A DNA stretch of 7,138 bases from Candidatus Latescibacterota bacterium. GTDB lineage: Bacteria > Latescibacterota > MVCY01. Positions 1-5,426 of the stretch are shown in pieces (position 1 is the stretch's first letter; every line of letters starts with the position of its first letter). Both the position numbers and the translations under genes were made by a program. A model generated the notes under the pieces. That model saw nothing but the letters and a program-made list of their open reading frames with translations, was not told the origin of the DNA and searched no databases. The stretch covers positions 1 through 7,138 of the forward strand of contig DAOVDP010000055.1 of the NCBI GenBank assembly GCA_030669445.1, written 5' to 3'.

Positions 1-75
1 GAATCGAGCTCTGGAGAGCTCTCCCACCGAAATAGAGATATAGCTAAAGCCTCCTGGAAGGTCAATAACCCCCAT
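1..75 (-). CDS. Possible start of a leftward gene cut by the window edge (unidentified)
   Basis: After the RuBisCO-like gene ends, the minus strand stays open in the same frame to the window edge. The first ATG after that stop gives 25 codons beginning MGVIDLPGGF and ending at base 1. There is no convincing Shine-Dalgarno site before the ATG, and an in-frame GTG at 94-96 is an alternative start. A second minus-strand frame is also open here, so openness alone is weak evidence. No terminator is visible between the RuBisCO-like gene and this frame, so it could be the next operon gene. The product is not recognised from so short a piece. Confidence 0.25.
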   Translation of the reverse strand, partial: MGVIDLPGGFSYISISVGELSRARF

Positions 76-117
76 ATATCGATAGAATCTGAACACACCC
101 GAATTTTGCAGTTCTGT

Positions 118-1464
118 TTATAATTCCATCTTTTTGGGGTGAAACTTCGGAGCCACTCTTAGCCAGGGAGACTTTGGTCTGTCAATGTAGCCCCACTTTT
201 CTATGGCTCTGCGAAGTTCTTTGTTCTCAGGTTTTTTAGCAAAGTCCAGCATACTTTCGTTTGAAGATATAGCTGATGCGATTGCCTGCTGCCACGCCTT
301 GGCACCGGCGGTGTAGCCATCCGGATGGCCCAACATACCGCCACCCGCAGGGATGATGATGTCCGGGCCGTATTCGCCGATCAGCAAGGGAGCAAGTCCC
401 GGGTACACCCCTGCACAAGGCATAGGCCACATTGGTTTGATATGGGCTAAAGGCGCCAGTTTAACCTGGCTGGTTCTGATTCCTTCTTCCAGGCTCACCA
501 TGGGGATGGAAGACCAAATCGTGGGAGTCAGCATCATGTCCGCCCCGCATATCCGGCACAGTTTGGCAAAAACAGGCCAGGCTATTCGAGGCTGAGCGGC
601 AATCATGTGAGCGCCGTGCAACATGACAGGCACATTGATATTCGAATCTTCCGTCAACTGTCGTAGCGTTCCCAGGCCAGCCGAATACGCAACCAATAGA
701 CCATTGGCCCCTGCTTCTATGGCCTTGTACGCCCGATCCAATATCTTCCCAGGCTCATGGGTGATACTGAGAAGGTAGATAACCTTCTTGCCGGTTTTTT
801 GTTCCGCTTTGTCCAGTGCTTCGCGGACAGCCTTAAGCCTATCCAGGTAATTGCTATTGCTCACGTCGGAGGTCATCTCGTCGTCTTTGATCAGATCAAC
901 CCCGCCGAGAGCGGTCTGATAGCACTGGTTTGCAACCTGCTCGGGCGTCATTCCCATCTTCGGCTTGATGATGTGCAGCGAAAGCGGCCTCTCGGATACT
1001 TTCAGCATTTGCCGTATTCCGGGTACACCGAACTTCGGTCCCTTGAAGAAGGTCAGGAAGTTCTTCGGCAAGAATACATCCAGGAGGCGCAGCTCTGGAC
1101 TGTACGCGAAGCAGTTGCCGGCTATGGCCAGCAGCATCATCGGAATGTTATCACCCCACGCCTCCACGGGAAACGCAAGCTGAACTACGGCCTGTCTTCT
1201 GTCCGGTTCCGGAGTCGGGATCTCGTAGTAACCGACCAGTCTGCTGGAAAAGAGGCTGCGAACTTCTTCGGTGTCTTCCTCGACCTTTTCCCAGGTGCCC
1301 GTGGAGCCTTCCAGGGCCATCGCCTGGACAAGGGCAAAATGGTCGATGAAATCCTCGCCGGGCAGGATGTCGTCCATATAGTAAGTGGCAACTACGTAGT
1401 TGTCTCTCTCTATCCCGTCGAAGGTTTGGACAAAGATCTCAGGGTCGTAATATCTTTGGTACAT
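118..1464 (-). CDS. RuBisCO-like protein (form IV RuBisCO large-subunit homologue)
   Basis: This 448-residue protein has the two-part RuBisCO large-subunit layout: an alpha/beta N-domain (about 1-150) and a TIM barrel (about 155-430). Family landmarks are STGTW (54-58), GN (116-117), KPK (167-169, matching K175/K177 of plant RuBisCO), GGVDLIKDDE (187-196, with K193 as the carbamylated lysine and D195/E196 as Mg ligands), H283, and GGGMLGHP (374-381). Several CO2-fixation residues are changed. The HR pair of the barrel reads HG (R295 to G284). The loop-6 segment GKLEG carrying K334 is missing. The H327 region reads ADMMLTPT, and the S379 region reads PCAG. So it should bind Mg and enolise a substrate but not fix CO2. 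Form IV members include the MtnW enolase and the decarboxylase and transcarboxylase/hydrolase enzymes of apiose breakdown. The RpiR regulator and isomerase beside it favour a carbohydrate or acid-sugar role over methionine salvage, but the substrate is unknown. A strong site, GAAAGGAGAG at 1471-1480, fixes the ATG start. Confidence 0.93.
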   Translation of the reverse strand: MYQRYYDPEIFVQTFDGIERDNYVVATYYMDDILPGEDFIDHFALVQAMALEGSTGTWEKVEEDTEEVRSLFSSRLVGYYEIPTPEPDRRQAVVQLAFPVEAWGDNIPMMLLAIAGNCFAYSPELRLLDVFLPKNFLTFFKGPKFGVPGIRQMLKVSERPLSLHIIKPKMGMTPEQVANQCYQTALGGVDLIKDDEMTSDVSNSNYLDRLKAVREALDKAEQKTGKKVIYLLSITHEPGKILDRAYKAIEAGANGLLVAYSAGLGTLRQLTEDSNINVPVMLHGAHMIAAQPRIAWPVFAKLCRICGADMMLTPTIWSSIPMVSLEEGIRTSQVKLAPLAHIKPMWPMPCAGVYPGLAPLLIGEYGPDIIIPAGGGMLGHPDGYTAGAKAWQQAIASAISSNESMLDFAKKPENKELRRAIEKWGYIDRPKSPWLRVAPKFHPKKMEL

Positions 1465-1470
1465 TTGTTA

Positions 1471-1480
1471 CTCTCCTTTC
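1471..1480 (-). promoter_or_regulatory. Ribosome binding site of the RuBisCO-like gene
   Basis: The minus strand reads GAAAGGAGAG six bases before the ATG. It lies between the regulator's old stop (1488-1490) and the RuBisCO-like start, so the second gene has its own strong translation signal and does not depend on translation of the interrupted regulator. Confidence 0.8.
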
Positions 1481-1487
1481 TGGTTAT

Positions 1488-1589
1488 CTAACGTTTCGCA
1501 CGAAGAAGTTCTTCTGCAAGCTCTTCCACCTGCAATGCCAGCCGTTCAGCCTCAGAACTCTGGTAGTAGGCGGCAAAGAATTACAGGGG
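1488..1589 (-). pseudogene. Severed C-terminal tail of the RpiR regulator
   Basis: Beyond the TAA that ends the regulator, the same frame continues as Pro-Leu, a second TAA (1581-1583), then FFAAYYQSSEAERLALQ and a further Leu/Glu-rich helix ending LLRAKR and TAG at 1488-1490. This is the kind of sequence that ends RpiR proteins: a hydrophobic strand or helix after SSRIA, then an amphipathic helix. It stops 23 bases before the RuBisCO-like ATG, as expected for an operon neighbour. With the tail, the protein would be 290 codons from the 2360 start, counting the two stop positions, which is normal family size. The choice between gene decay, stop-codon readthrough and base-calling error cannot be made from this sequence. 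Two separate stops in frame make a single error unlikely. Confidence 0.7.
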
Positions 1590-2360
1590 TTAGAGAATAC
1601 ACATCTTCGCTATTCTGGAAGAGGAGACCGCAGCGTTTATCCTGCGTTCCCTGAAAGAAGTCAACAGCGCAAACTCGGACAACTCGGCCAGCGGGGAGTC
1701 AACGTAATTAGTTATCCCTACAGTCCGAGATCCTTTGGCTTGACCCAGTTTCAGAAGCTTTATGATCAAGGCGCTCCTGCCCGTATGGCTAATTCCGAAC
1801 ACCACGTCATCGCTGGTGACCGACGCTAATGCCAGCAAACCCTCATAAGCATCGGTAATCGCAAGCGCCGTGATCCCAAGGGCCTCAAATCTCAATGCCC
1901 CCAGTCTTGCGATGAGAGCTGAACCGCCGATGCCGAAAAGCAACACTCTTTTCGCCCGAATTATTAGCTTCGCAACGGAGATCAGAGTCTCGTGCTCCAG
2001 CAGTTTTTCCGTGTCGGCAAGACCTTGCCGGTTTATCTCGAAAACCCGCTTGATGATCGTTGAGGGTCTATCGGTCGGACGGAATATGTCGGATACGGTC
2101 GACGGACTATTGGCCAGGGAAGCAGTCAAGTCCATCTGAAACGCCCGGTAGTTGTCCTGGCCCAGACGGGTACAAAACCGAGAGACACTCGCGATGCTAG
2201 TACCGATCTTTTCGGCCAGCTCGGAGATGGTGAGGCTCACTGCTTCCTCTGGATGGGTCAAAACATACCTGGCAATTCTGCTCACGCCTTTCTGGTTTAT
2301 ACCAGATATGGTCTGAATTCTGGAAAGGCACGTCCCTTTGGTTTTCTCGGGTAATTTCAT
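1590..2360 (-). CDS. RpiR/MurR-family transcriptional regulator (HTH + SIS), C-terminally truncated
   Basis: The predicted product is 256 residues. An N-terminal RpiR helix-turn-helix (about 1-80) includes TISELAEKIGTSIASVSRFC at 44-63. A SIS sugar-phosphate-binding domain (about 125-256) includes GIGGSA (143-148) and GISHTGRS (189-196), the serine-rich phosphate loop typical of SIS domains. Members sense phosphosugars and repress or activate sugar-use genes. The ATG at 2360 is preferred because GGAG stands six bases before it. A GTG at 2414 in the same frame lies almost on the predicted transcription start and has no ribosome site. The frame stops at a TAA right after SSRIAKMCIL, where family members normally continue for about 35 residues, and the missing tail is readable in frame behind it. 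The regulator lies first in a leftward operon with the RuBisCO-like gene and diverges from the isomerase gene, so these are its likely targets. Loss of the tail may impair SIS folding. Confidence 0.85.
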   Translation of the reverse strand: MKLPEKTKGTCLSRIQTISGINQKGVSRIARYVLTHPEEAVSLTISELAEKIGTSIASVSRFCTRLGQDNYRAFQMDLTASLANSPSTVSDIFRPTDRPSTIIKRVFEINRQGLADTEKLLEHETLISVAKLIIRAKRVLLFGIGGSALIARLGALRFEALGITALAITDAYEGLLALASVTSDDVVFGISHTGRSALIIKLLKLGQAKGSRTVGITNYVDSPLAELSEFALLTSFRERRINAAVSSSRIAKMCIL

Positions 2361-2366
2361 TCGATT

Positions 2367-2370
2367 CTCC
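2367..2370 (-). promoter_or_regulatory. Ribosome binding site deciding the RpiR start
   Basis: GGAG on the minus strand, six bases before the ATG at 2358-2360, supports a start 18 codons inside the longest open frame. The longer frame begins with GTG at 2412-2414, nine bases after the -10 box, where a transcript would have essentially no leader. Confidence 0.6.
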
Positions 2371-2409
2371 AGAAGTTTCTGAGTCTTGGCCCTTCGGATG
2401 AAAATTTTT

Positions 2410-2476
2410 TTCACTTGTCGATAGTATAATGGAAATTGTTCACATTGTCAAGGGTTTTTATAAGTTGACAAGTGAA
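2410..2476. promoter_or_regulatory. Probable RpiR operator: inverted repeat plus a third half-site
   Basis: TTCACTTGTC at 2410-2419 and its exact reverse complement GACAAGTGAA at 2467-2476 flank the leftward promoter. A third copy with one extra base, TTCACATTGTC (2439-2449), overlaps the -35 box. The outer sites are centred about 57 bp apart. Placement around the promoter, between divergent genes next to an RpiR gene, suggests autoregulation and control of the isomerase gene. The assignment to this regulator is an inference. Confidence 0.55.
2423..2451 (-). promoter_or_regulatory. Sigma-70-type promoter for the rpiR / RuBisCO-like operon
   Basis: On the minus strand, TTGACA (2446-2451) is a perfect -35 box, followed by a 17-base spacer and TATACT (2423-2428), one mismatch from the -10 consensus. 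Transcription should begin near 2415-2417 and run left through the regulator and the RuBisCO-like gene. The boxes sit between and within the repeated half-sites described for this region, so repressor binding would block polymerase. Confidence 0.8.
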
Positions 2477-2597
2477 TCGTTGCAAAACTAGCGGAGACAA
2501 CTTGTACTGACAGAATTCTCAAGAATTGAAGTCCTTCCCCTCTGAACAACCCCCCAATGTCTCCCACTCATTCTGTTCTCTCCGGTTACAAAAACAC

Positions 2598-2625
2598 TTG
2601 ATTTTCAACACAGATTTCTTATATT
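2598..2625 (+). promoter_or_regulatory. Candidate promoter for the isomerase gene
   Basis: TTGATT (2598-2603), a 16-base spacer and TATATT (2620-2625) make a plausible sigma-70 promoter pointing right. It would give a leader of about 80 bases before the ATG at 2711. It is weaker than the divergent promoter. A TTGACA at 2465-2470 on the plus strand lacks a good -10 box at the right distance. Bases 2477-2597 show no other clear feature. Confidence 0.4.
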
Positions 2626-2710
2626 TCAACCAGGGGCATACGAACGGTTGCCTCCTGCTACAAACCAAAATAGACAAGTTCCTTAACCTAAAACAAAAAA
2701 GGAGAGCCAA

Positions 2711-3502
2711 ATGAAAATAGGAGTGATTACCTCTTCATTTCGCTTGGGAACGAGACAAGCGCTGGAGACTGCTAAGCAAATCGGTGCCGATGGCGTACAA
2801 CTCTTAGCCGTGGGCGGTGATCTCGATCCGGAAAACCTGACCAGAACCGGTCGCCAGGACCTGTTACACCTGCTGGACTCCCTGGGACTGGAGATCTCCG
2901 CCCTCTGCGGTGATCTGGGTGGAGGAGGATTCGTCGACCCCGCCGACACAGAATGGCGAATAGAAAGAACCAAGCAAATACTAAACTTGAGCATAGACCT
3001 GAAAACGTCCATCGTAACCACCCATATCGGGGTTATCCCCGAGGGGAAAGACAGTCTGGTCTGGCAAACTATGCAGCAAGCCCTGAAAGAGCTGTCAGAT
3101 TACGCCGCCGAACGCGAATGTTGTCTGGCGACAGAGACCGGCCCCGAAGAGCCAGAGTTGATGCGAGAATTCATCGAAACCGTGGACAGCGAAGGCCTGA
3201 AGGTTAACTACGACCCCGCTAACCTGGTGATGAAGGGCTTTGATCCCATAACCGGCGTCCTCTGCCTCAGAGACCATATTGTTCACACCCACGCTAAGGA
3301 TGCACTGGGGCCAGACAAAGGTCCAGAAGAGGTTCCCTTGGGAGAAGGGGAGGTTAACTTCCCCGAATATCTCAAAACTCTGCGGGAAAACGGCTACCAG
3401 GGTTACCTCACCATAGAACGAGAGGTGGGCGACGATCCTGTAGCGGATATAGCCAAAGCTGTCCAGTTTCTTAGAAATCTTTTGGCAAAACTCAACCAAT
3501 AA
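2711..3502 (+). CDS. Sugar phosphate isomerase/epimerase-type TIM-barrel protein (AP endonuclease 2 / xylose isomerase-like)
   Basis: This 263-residue protein is the normal length for the single-domain xylose-isomerase-like TIM barrel family. It has no signal peptide, so it is cytoplasmic. The metal site of the family is visible in order: E142 (ATETGPEEPE), D168 (NYDPANL), H194 (VHTHAKD) and E236 (TIERE), with H105 (TTHIG) on an earlier strand. Members isomerise or epimerise ketoses, inositol derivatives or oxo-acid sugars using Mn, Mg or Zn, and a few have other chemistries. The exact substrate cannot be read. The gene diverges from the RpiR/RuBisCO-like operon across a shared operator-like region, so it probably acts in the same carbohydrate pathway. 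AAAGGAGAG (2698-2706) just before the ATG supports the start. Confidence 0.88.
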   Translation: MKIGVITSSFRLGTRQALETAKQIGADGVQLLAVGGDLDPENLTRTGRQDLLHLLDSLGLEISALCGDLGGGGFVDPADTEWRIERTKQILNLSIDLKTSIVTTHIGVIPEGKDSLVWQTMQQALKELSDYAAERECCLATETGPEEPELMREFIETVDSEGLKVNYDPANLVMKGFDPITGVLCLRDHIVHTHAKDALGPDKGPEEVPLGEGEVNFPEYLKTLRENGYQGYLTIEREVGDDPVADIAKAVQFLRNLLAKLNQ

Positions 3503-3601
3503 ATCAACTCTGTCCATTTTAGGCAGCGATTACCATAGGAATAGTAGAATAGGGTAGGGGAGAGGGAGATCTTTTCTCTATGAGAGTCTCAGGCGGAAAA
3601 G

Positions 3602-4309
3602 ATGAAAAGTGAACCGATAGCAAAGGCACTTATTGAAAAGCTAGGAGGAAACTTTTCCAGCTCGCTGGACATTGATCTTGAAAAAGGAAGTCCTATTGAG
3701 ATATTCAAGTGGTTTCTGGCCTCTATCCTCTTTGGGGCAAGGATCTCCGAAAAGATAGTGGTCAACACCTACCGGGAGTTTGAAATTAGGGAAATACTTA
3801 CTCCCCAGAAGGTGGTCGAAACTGGCTGGGATGGCCTGGTAGAGATTCTCGATGCTGGTGCTTATGTCCGCTACGATTTCAAAACTGCCACCAAACTGTT
3901 AGAGGTGATGGGAAAGTTGTTGGAGAAATACCAGGGAGATTTGACTCGTCTTCACGATAGCGCCGAGAGCCCCAGGGACTTAGAGAGAAGACTTCAAGAG
4001 TTGGGCAAGGGAATAGGTCAAGTCACCGCCAACATCTTCCTCAGGGAGCTGAGGGGAATATGGAAGAAGGCGGATCCACTCCCTCAGAGCTTGGTGATAC
4101 TGGCAGCCAATAACTTAGGGCTGCTGAAAACCAGGTCTCCCCAACAGGTGCTCCTTTCTCTAAAACAGGTGTGGAAAGAGTATGAACTATCAGAGAGAAG
4201 ATTCTCCGATTTTGAGAGCTCTTTAGTGAGGCTGGGCAAAACCTATTGCCGCAGAGGAAGATGCACAGAATGCTTAATGAAGAATCTCTGCCCAAAGGTC
4301 CGCTGCTGA
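3602..4309 (+). CDS. HhH-GPD, endonuclease III-like protein with C-terminal iron-sulfur cysteines
   Basis: This 235-residue protein resembles the base-excision DNA glycosylases of the endonuclease III superfamily. A helical N-part includes FLASILFGARIS (38-49), in the position of the core glycosylase helices. The helix-hairpin-helix is LGKGIGQVTANIFLRELRG (134-152), and a conserved Asp follows at D158 (KKADP). At the C-terminus C216, C221, C224, C230 and C235 form C-x4-C-x2-C-x5-C-x4-C, close to the C-x6-C-x2-C-x5-C 4Fe-4S loop of endonuclease III. Where bifunctional endonuclease III has GVGRKTA, this protein reads GIGQVTA, so the lyase lysine is missing. It is therefore more likely a monofunctional glycosylase or a DNA-binding relative. 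Substrate unknown. AGGCGG (3591-3596) serves as a modest ribosome site. No neighbour shares an obvious DNA-repair role. Confidence 0.8.
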   Translation: MKSEPIAKALIEKLGGNFSSSLDIDLEKGSPIEIFKWFLASILFGARISEKIVVNTYREFEIREILTPQKVVETGWDGLVEILDAGAYVRYDFKTATKLLEVMGKLLEKYQGDLTRLHDSAESPRDLERRLQELGKGIGQVTANIFLRELRGIWKKADPLPQSLVILAANNLGLLKTRSPQQVLLSLKQVWKEYELSERRFSDFESSLVRLGKTYCRRGRCTECLMKNLCPKVRC

Positions 4310-4317
4310 GATTTTTC

Positions 4318-4346
4318 TTGAATGTTTGGCTCTGATGTGGTATATT
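4318..4346 (+). promoter_or_regulatory. Candidate promoter of the toxin-antitoxin operon
   Basis: TTGAAT (4318-4323), a 17-base spacer and TATATT (4341-4346) start 9 bases after the glycosylase-like gene's stop. The -10 box lies inside the first copy of the tandem repeat. Transcription would start near 4353, leaving a leader of about 110 bases that contains most of both repeat copies. The arrangement fits autorepression by the antitoxin/toxin complex. Confidence 0.5.
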
Positions 4347-4455
4347 TTGCAAAAAGGTATTACACTATTGGCTCTTGTAGTGCCTAAGATATCTGACCTC
4401 GATGTCGGATGTTTTGCAAAAAAGTCTTACAATATCGGTTTTTGTAGTACAAAGG
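4334..4455 (+). repeat. Imperfect tandem repeat (two copies, 67-bp period) before the antitoxin gene
   Basis: Bases 4334-4388 and 4401-4455 align without gaps. Over the first 50 positions 40 are identical, including TTTTGCAAAAA and TTGTAGT. Each copy keeps an inverted element TACA-N11-TGTA (4361-4379 and 4428-4446). The second copy runs to the antitoxin's ribosome site. AbrB-type antitoxins commonly bind repeated elements in their own promoters, so a double operator is the simplest reading. A local duplication with drift is the likely origin. Confidence 0.7.
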
Positions 4456-4458
4456 GGG
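4451..4458 (+). promoter_or_regulatory. Ribosome binding site deciding the antitoxin start
   Basis: AAAGGGGG stands six bases before the ATG at 4465. The open frame begins earlier, at an ATG at 4402, but that stretch overlaps the repeat and encodes no family-like residues, so the internal ATG is chosen. Confidence 0.7.
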
Positions 4459-4464
4459 AAATTT

Positions 4465-4692
4465 ATGGCTACTGTGATTATCTCTCCTAAGGGACAGGTG
4501 GTGATCCCGGCCAACATCCGTAACCGCTATGGGTTAGTTCCGGGAAAGAGAATGGAGATATTAGATTTTGGGAATCACATTGTCCTGGTTCCTTTAGCAG
4601 AGGAACCGATTAAGGCGGCTAAGGGGATGGTGCGGTTTCCGCGCTCTCTCACCGGAATTTTAGCCAATAGAGAGGAAAAGAATGAACACTGA
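4465..4692 (+). CDS. AbrB/MazE/SpoVT-type antitoxin (VapB-like)
   Basis: This 75-residue protein has an N-terminal swapped-hairpin AbrB DNA-binding domain: ATVIISPKGQVVIPANIRNR, then GLVPGKRMEIL and IVLVPL, covering residues 2-44. The C-terminal part (KGMVRFPRSLTGIL and an acidic, lysine-rich end) is the type that wraps the toxin. It should neutralise the downstream PIN ribonuclease and, with it, repress its own promoter through the repeats just upstream. Its last 11 bases overlap the toxin start, which suggests translational coupling. Length and order (antitoxin first) are standard for VapBC modules. Confidence 0.88.
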   Translation: MATVIISPKGQVVIPANIRNRYGLVPGKRMEILDFGNHIVLVPLAEEPIKAAKGMVRFPRSLTGILANREEKNEH

Positions 4693-5119
4693 CACCTTTG
4701 TCCTCGATGTCTCTGCTGTGCTCACTTATATTGCCGGTGAACAGGGCTCAGACCGTTTAGAGCAGTTGCTGGGTGGCCAAAAGCTTGAAGACTCTGCCTC
4801 CCCGGCTTTGCTGATGGATTGTATCAGCCTAAGTGAGGTGTACTCGGTAGTGAGACGGGAAGTGAGTGAAGAGAAAGCCAATCAGGTGTTGGCCTTGGTG
4901 AAAAACTGGGATATAAAGTTCGTCCCGGTCGATGAAGTGATCGCTCTTCTGGCAGTGCGAATCCAGTCTGTCTCCAGCATCTCCAGTGTTGATGCCTATT
5001 CCTTAGCTACTGCACAGCTATTCGGTGCTACCTTGATTACTAACAACCCTCAGCTTCGCAGAATTGAGGGTTGGACAAAGGTACTATGGCTTGCTGAGCC
5101 TCAAGCTGACCAGAATTGA
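4682..5119 (+). CDS. PIN-domain ribonuclease toxin (VapC-like)
   Basis: This 145-residue protein has the PIN-domain pattern: D9 in FVLDVSAV, E52 in SLSEVYSVV, and D104 in SSVDAYSLATAQ, then TLITNNPQLRRIE (117-129). These acidic residues bind Mg/Mn for RNA cleavage. VapC toxins typically cut tRNA or rRNA and halt translation when the antitoxin is lost. The final motif, usually with an Asp (TGD or TND), reads TNN here, so one acidic position is Asn122. This also occurs in working PIN proteins, so activity is uncertain but not excluded. The gene starts inside the end of the antitoxin gene (ATG at 4682), with GAGAGGAAAAG just upstream as ribosome site. Confidence 0.88.
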   Translation: MNTDTFVLDVSAVLTYIAGEQGSDRLEQLLGGQKLEDSASPALLMDCISLSEVYSVVRREVSEEKANQVLALVKNWDIKFVPVDEVIALLAVRIQSVSSISSVDAYSLATAQLFGATLITNNPQLRRIEGWTKVLWLAEPQADQN

Positions 5120-5359
5120 AGTGATACCGGTAAAAGTCGGACGCTGCGGTTTTTCCCCGGGCAAGAGATCTCTATTTCGCCCGATTTGAGTCGGTAAAAA
5201 CCCGACAGACGTTTTACATCATCCAAGATGGAAACAACGGCAAAATGACGCTCTCAGGCCCCATTTGATTTTGAGTTCACTCTGAAAGTCTGGCAACTGT
5301 TTGTTCGGTTGTTTCGGTGTCGTTCAGTGTTTTCTAAATCTGGGTTGAACAGAAACGGC
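5120..5359. other. Non-coding gap after the toxin gene with small hairpins
   Basis: I see no gene here. Two short stem-loops are visible: CGGGC (5158-5162) pairing with GCCCG (5179-5183), whose loop contains the palindrome AGAGATCTCT (5164-5173), and GTCGG (5190-5194) pairing with CCGAC (5202-5206). The octamer CGGTAAAA occurs at 5128 and again at 5192. Neither stem is followed by a T-run on the plus strand, so they are not convincing intrinsic terminators. A terminator for the toxin operon is otherwise not evident. Confidence 0.35.
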
Positions 5360-5388
5360 TTGACTTTCCGGTAGGAATGGTTTATGAT
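5360..5388 (+). promoter_or_regulatory. Sigma-70-type promoter of the HNH-trpS operon
   Basis: TTGACT (5360-5365), exactly 17 bases, then TATGAT (5383-5388): each box is one mismatch from consensus. The start would fall near 5395, about 30 bases before the HNH gene's ATG. It is the only strong promoter visible for the three genes that follow. Confidence 0.8.
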
Positions 5389-5426
5389 TAGAGTTAAACT
5401 ACTGGAGCTATATAAGAGGTAATTCT

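Noticed and set aside
13..24. Perfect 12-bp palindrome GGAGAGCTCTCC
   Set aside because: It is too short, without flanking context or other copies in the window, to call a regulatory site or terminator.
757..1491. 244-codon open frame on the plus strand opposite the RuBisCO-like gene
   Set aside because: It is antisense to a clear family member, has no recognisable domain and no ribosome site. It is open as a codon-bias shadow.
2361..2414. Longer GTG start for the RpiR regulator
   Set aside because: It would lie practically at the transcription start predicted from the strong promoter and has no ribosome site, while the ATG at 2360 has GGAG at ideal spacing.
2519..2714. Small open frames of about 60 codons on both strands in the divergent intergenic region
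   Set aside because: They have low-complexity composition and no ribosome sites, overlap each other on opposite strands, and sit across the likely promoter of the isomerase gene.
4334..4455. Possible CRISPR-like repeat pair
   Set aside because: There are only two diverged copies with a 12-base gap between them, placed directly at a toxin-antitoxin promoter. An operator duplication explains it better.
4402..4464. Upstream ATG extending the antitoxin by 21 residues
   Set aside because: The extension overlaps the repeat/operator region and is not family-like. A strong AAAGGGGG site precedes the ATG at 4465.
5127..5160. Intrinsic terminator after the toxin gene using the TTTTT at about 5150
   Set aside because: No stable GC-rich stem directly precedes the T-run; pairing of the flanking CCGG elements encloses the T-run inside the structure.
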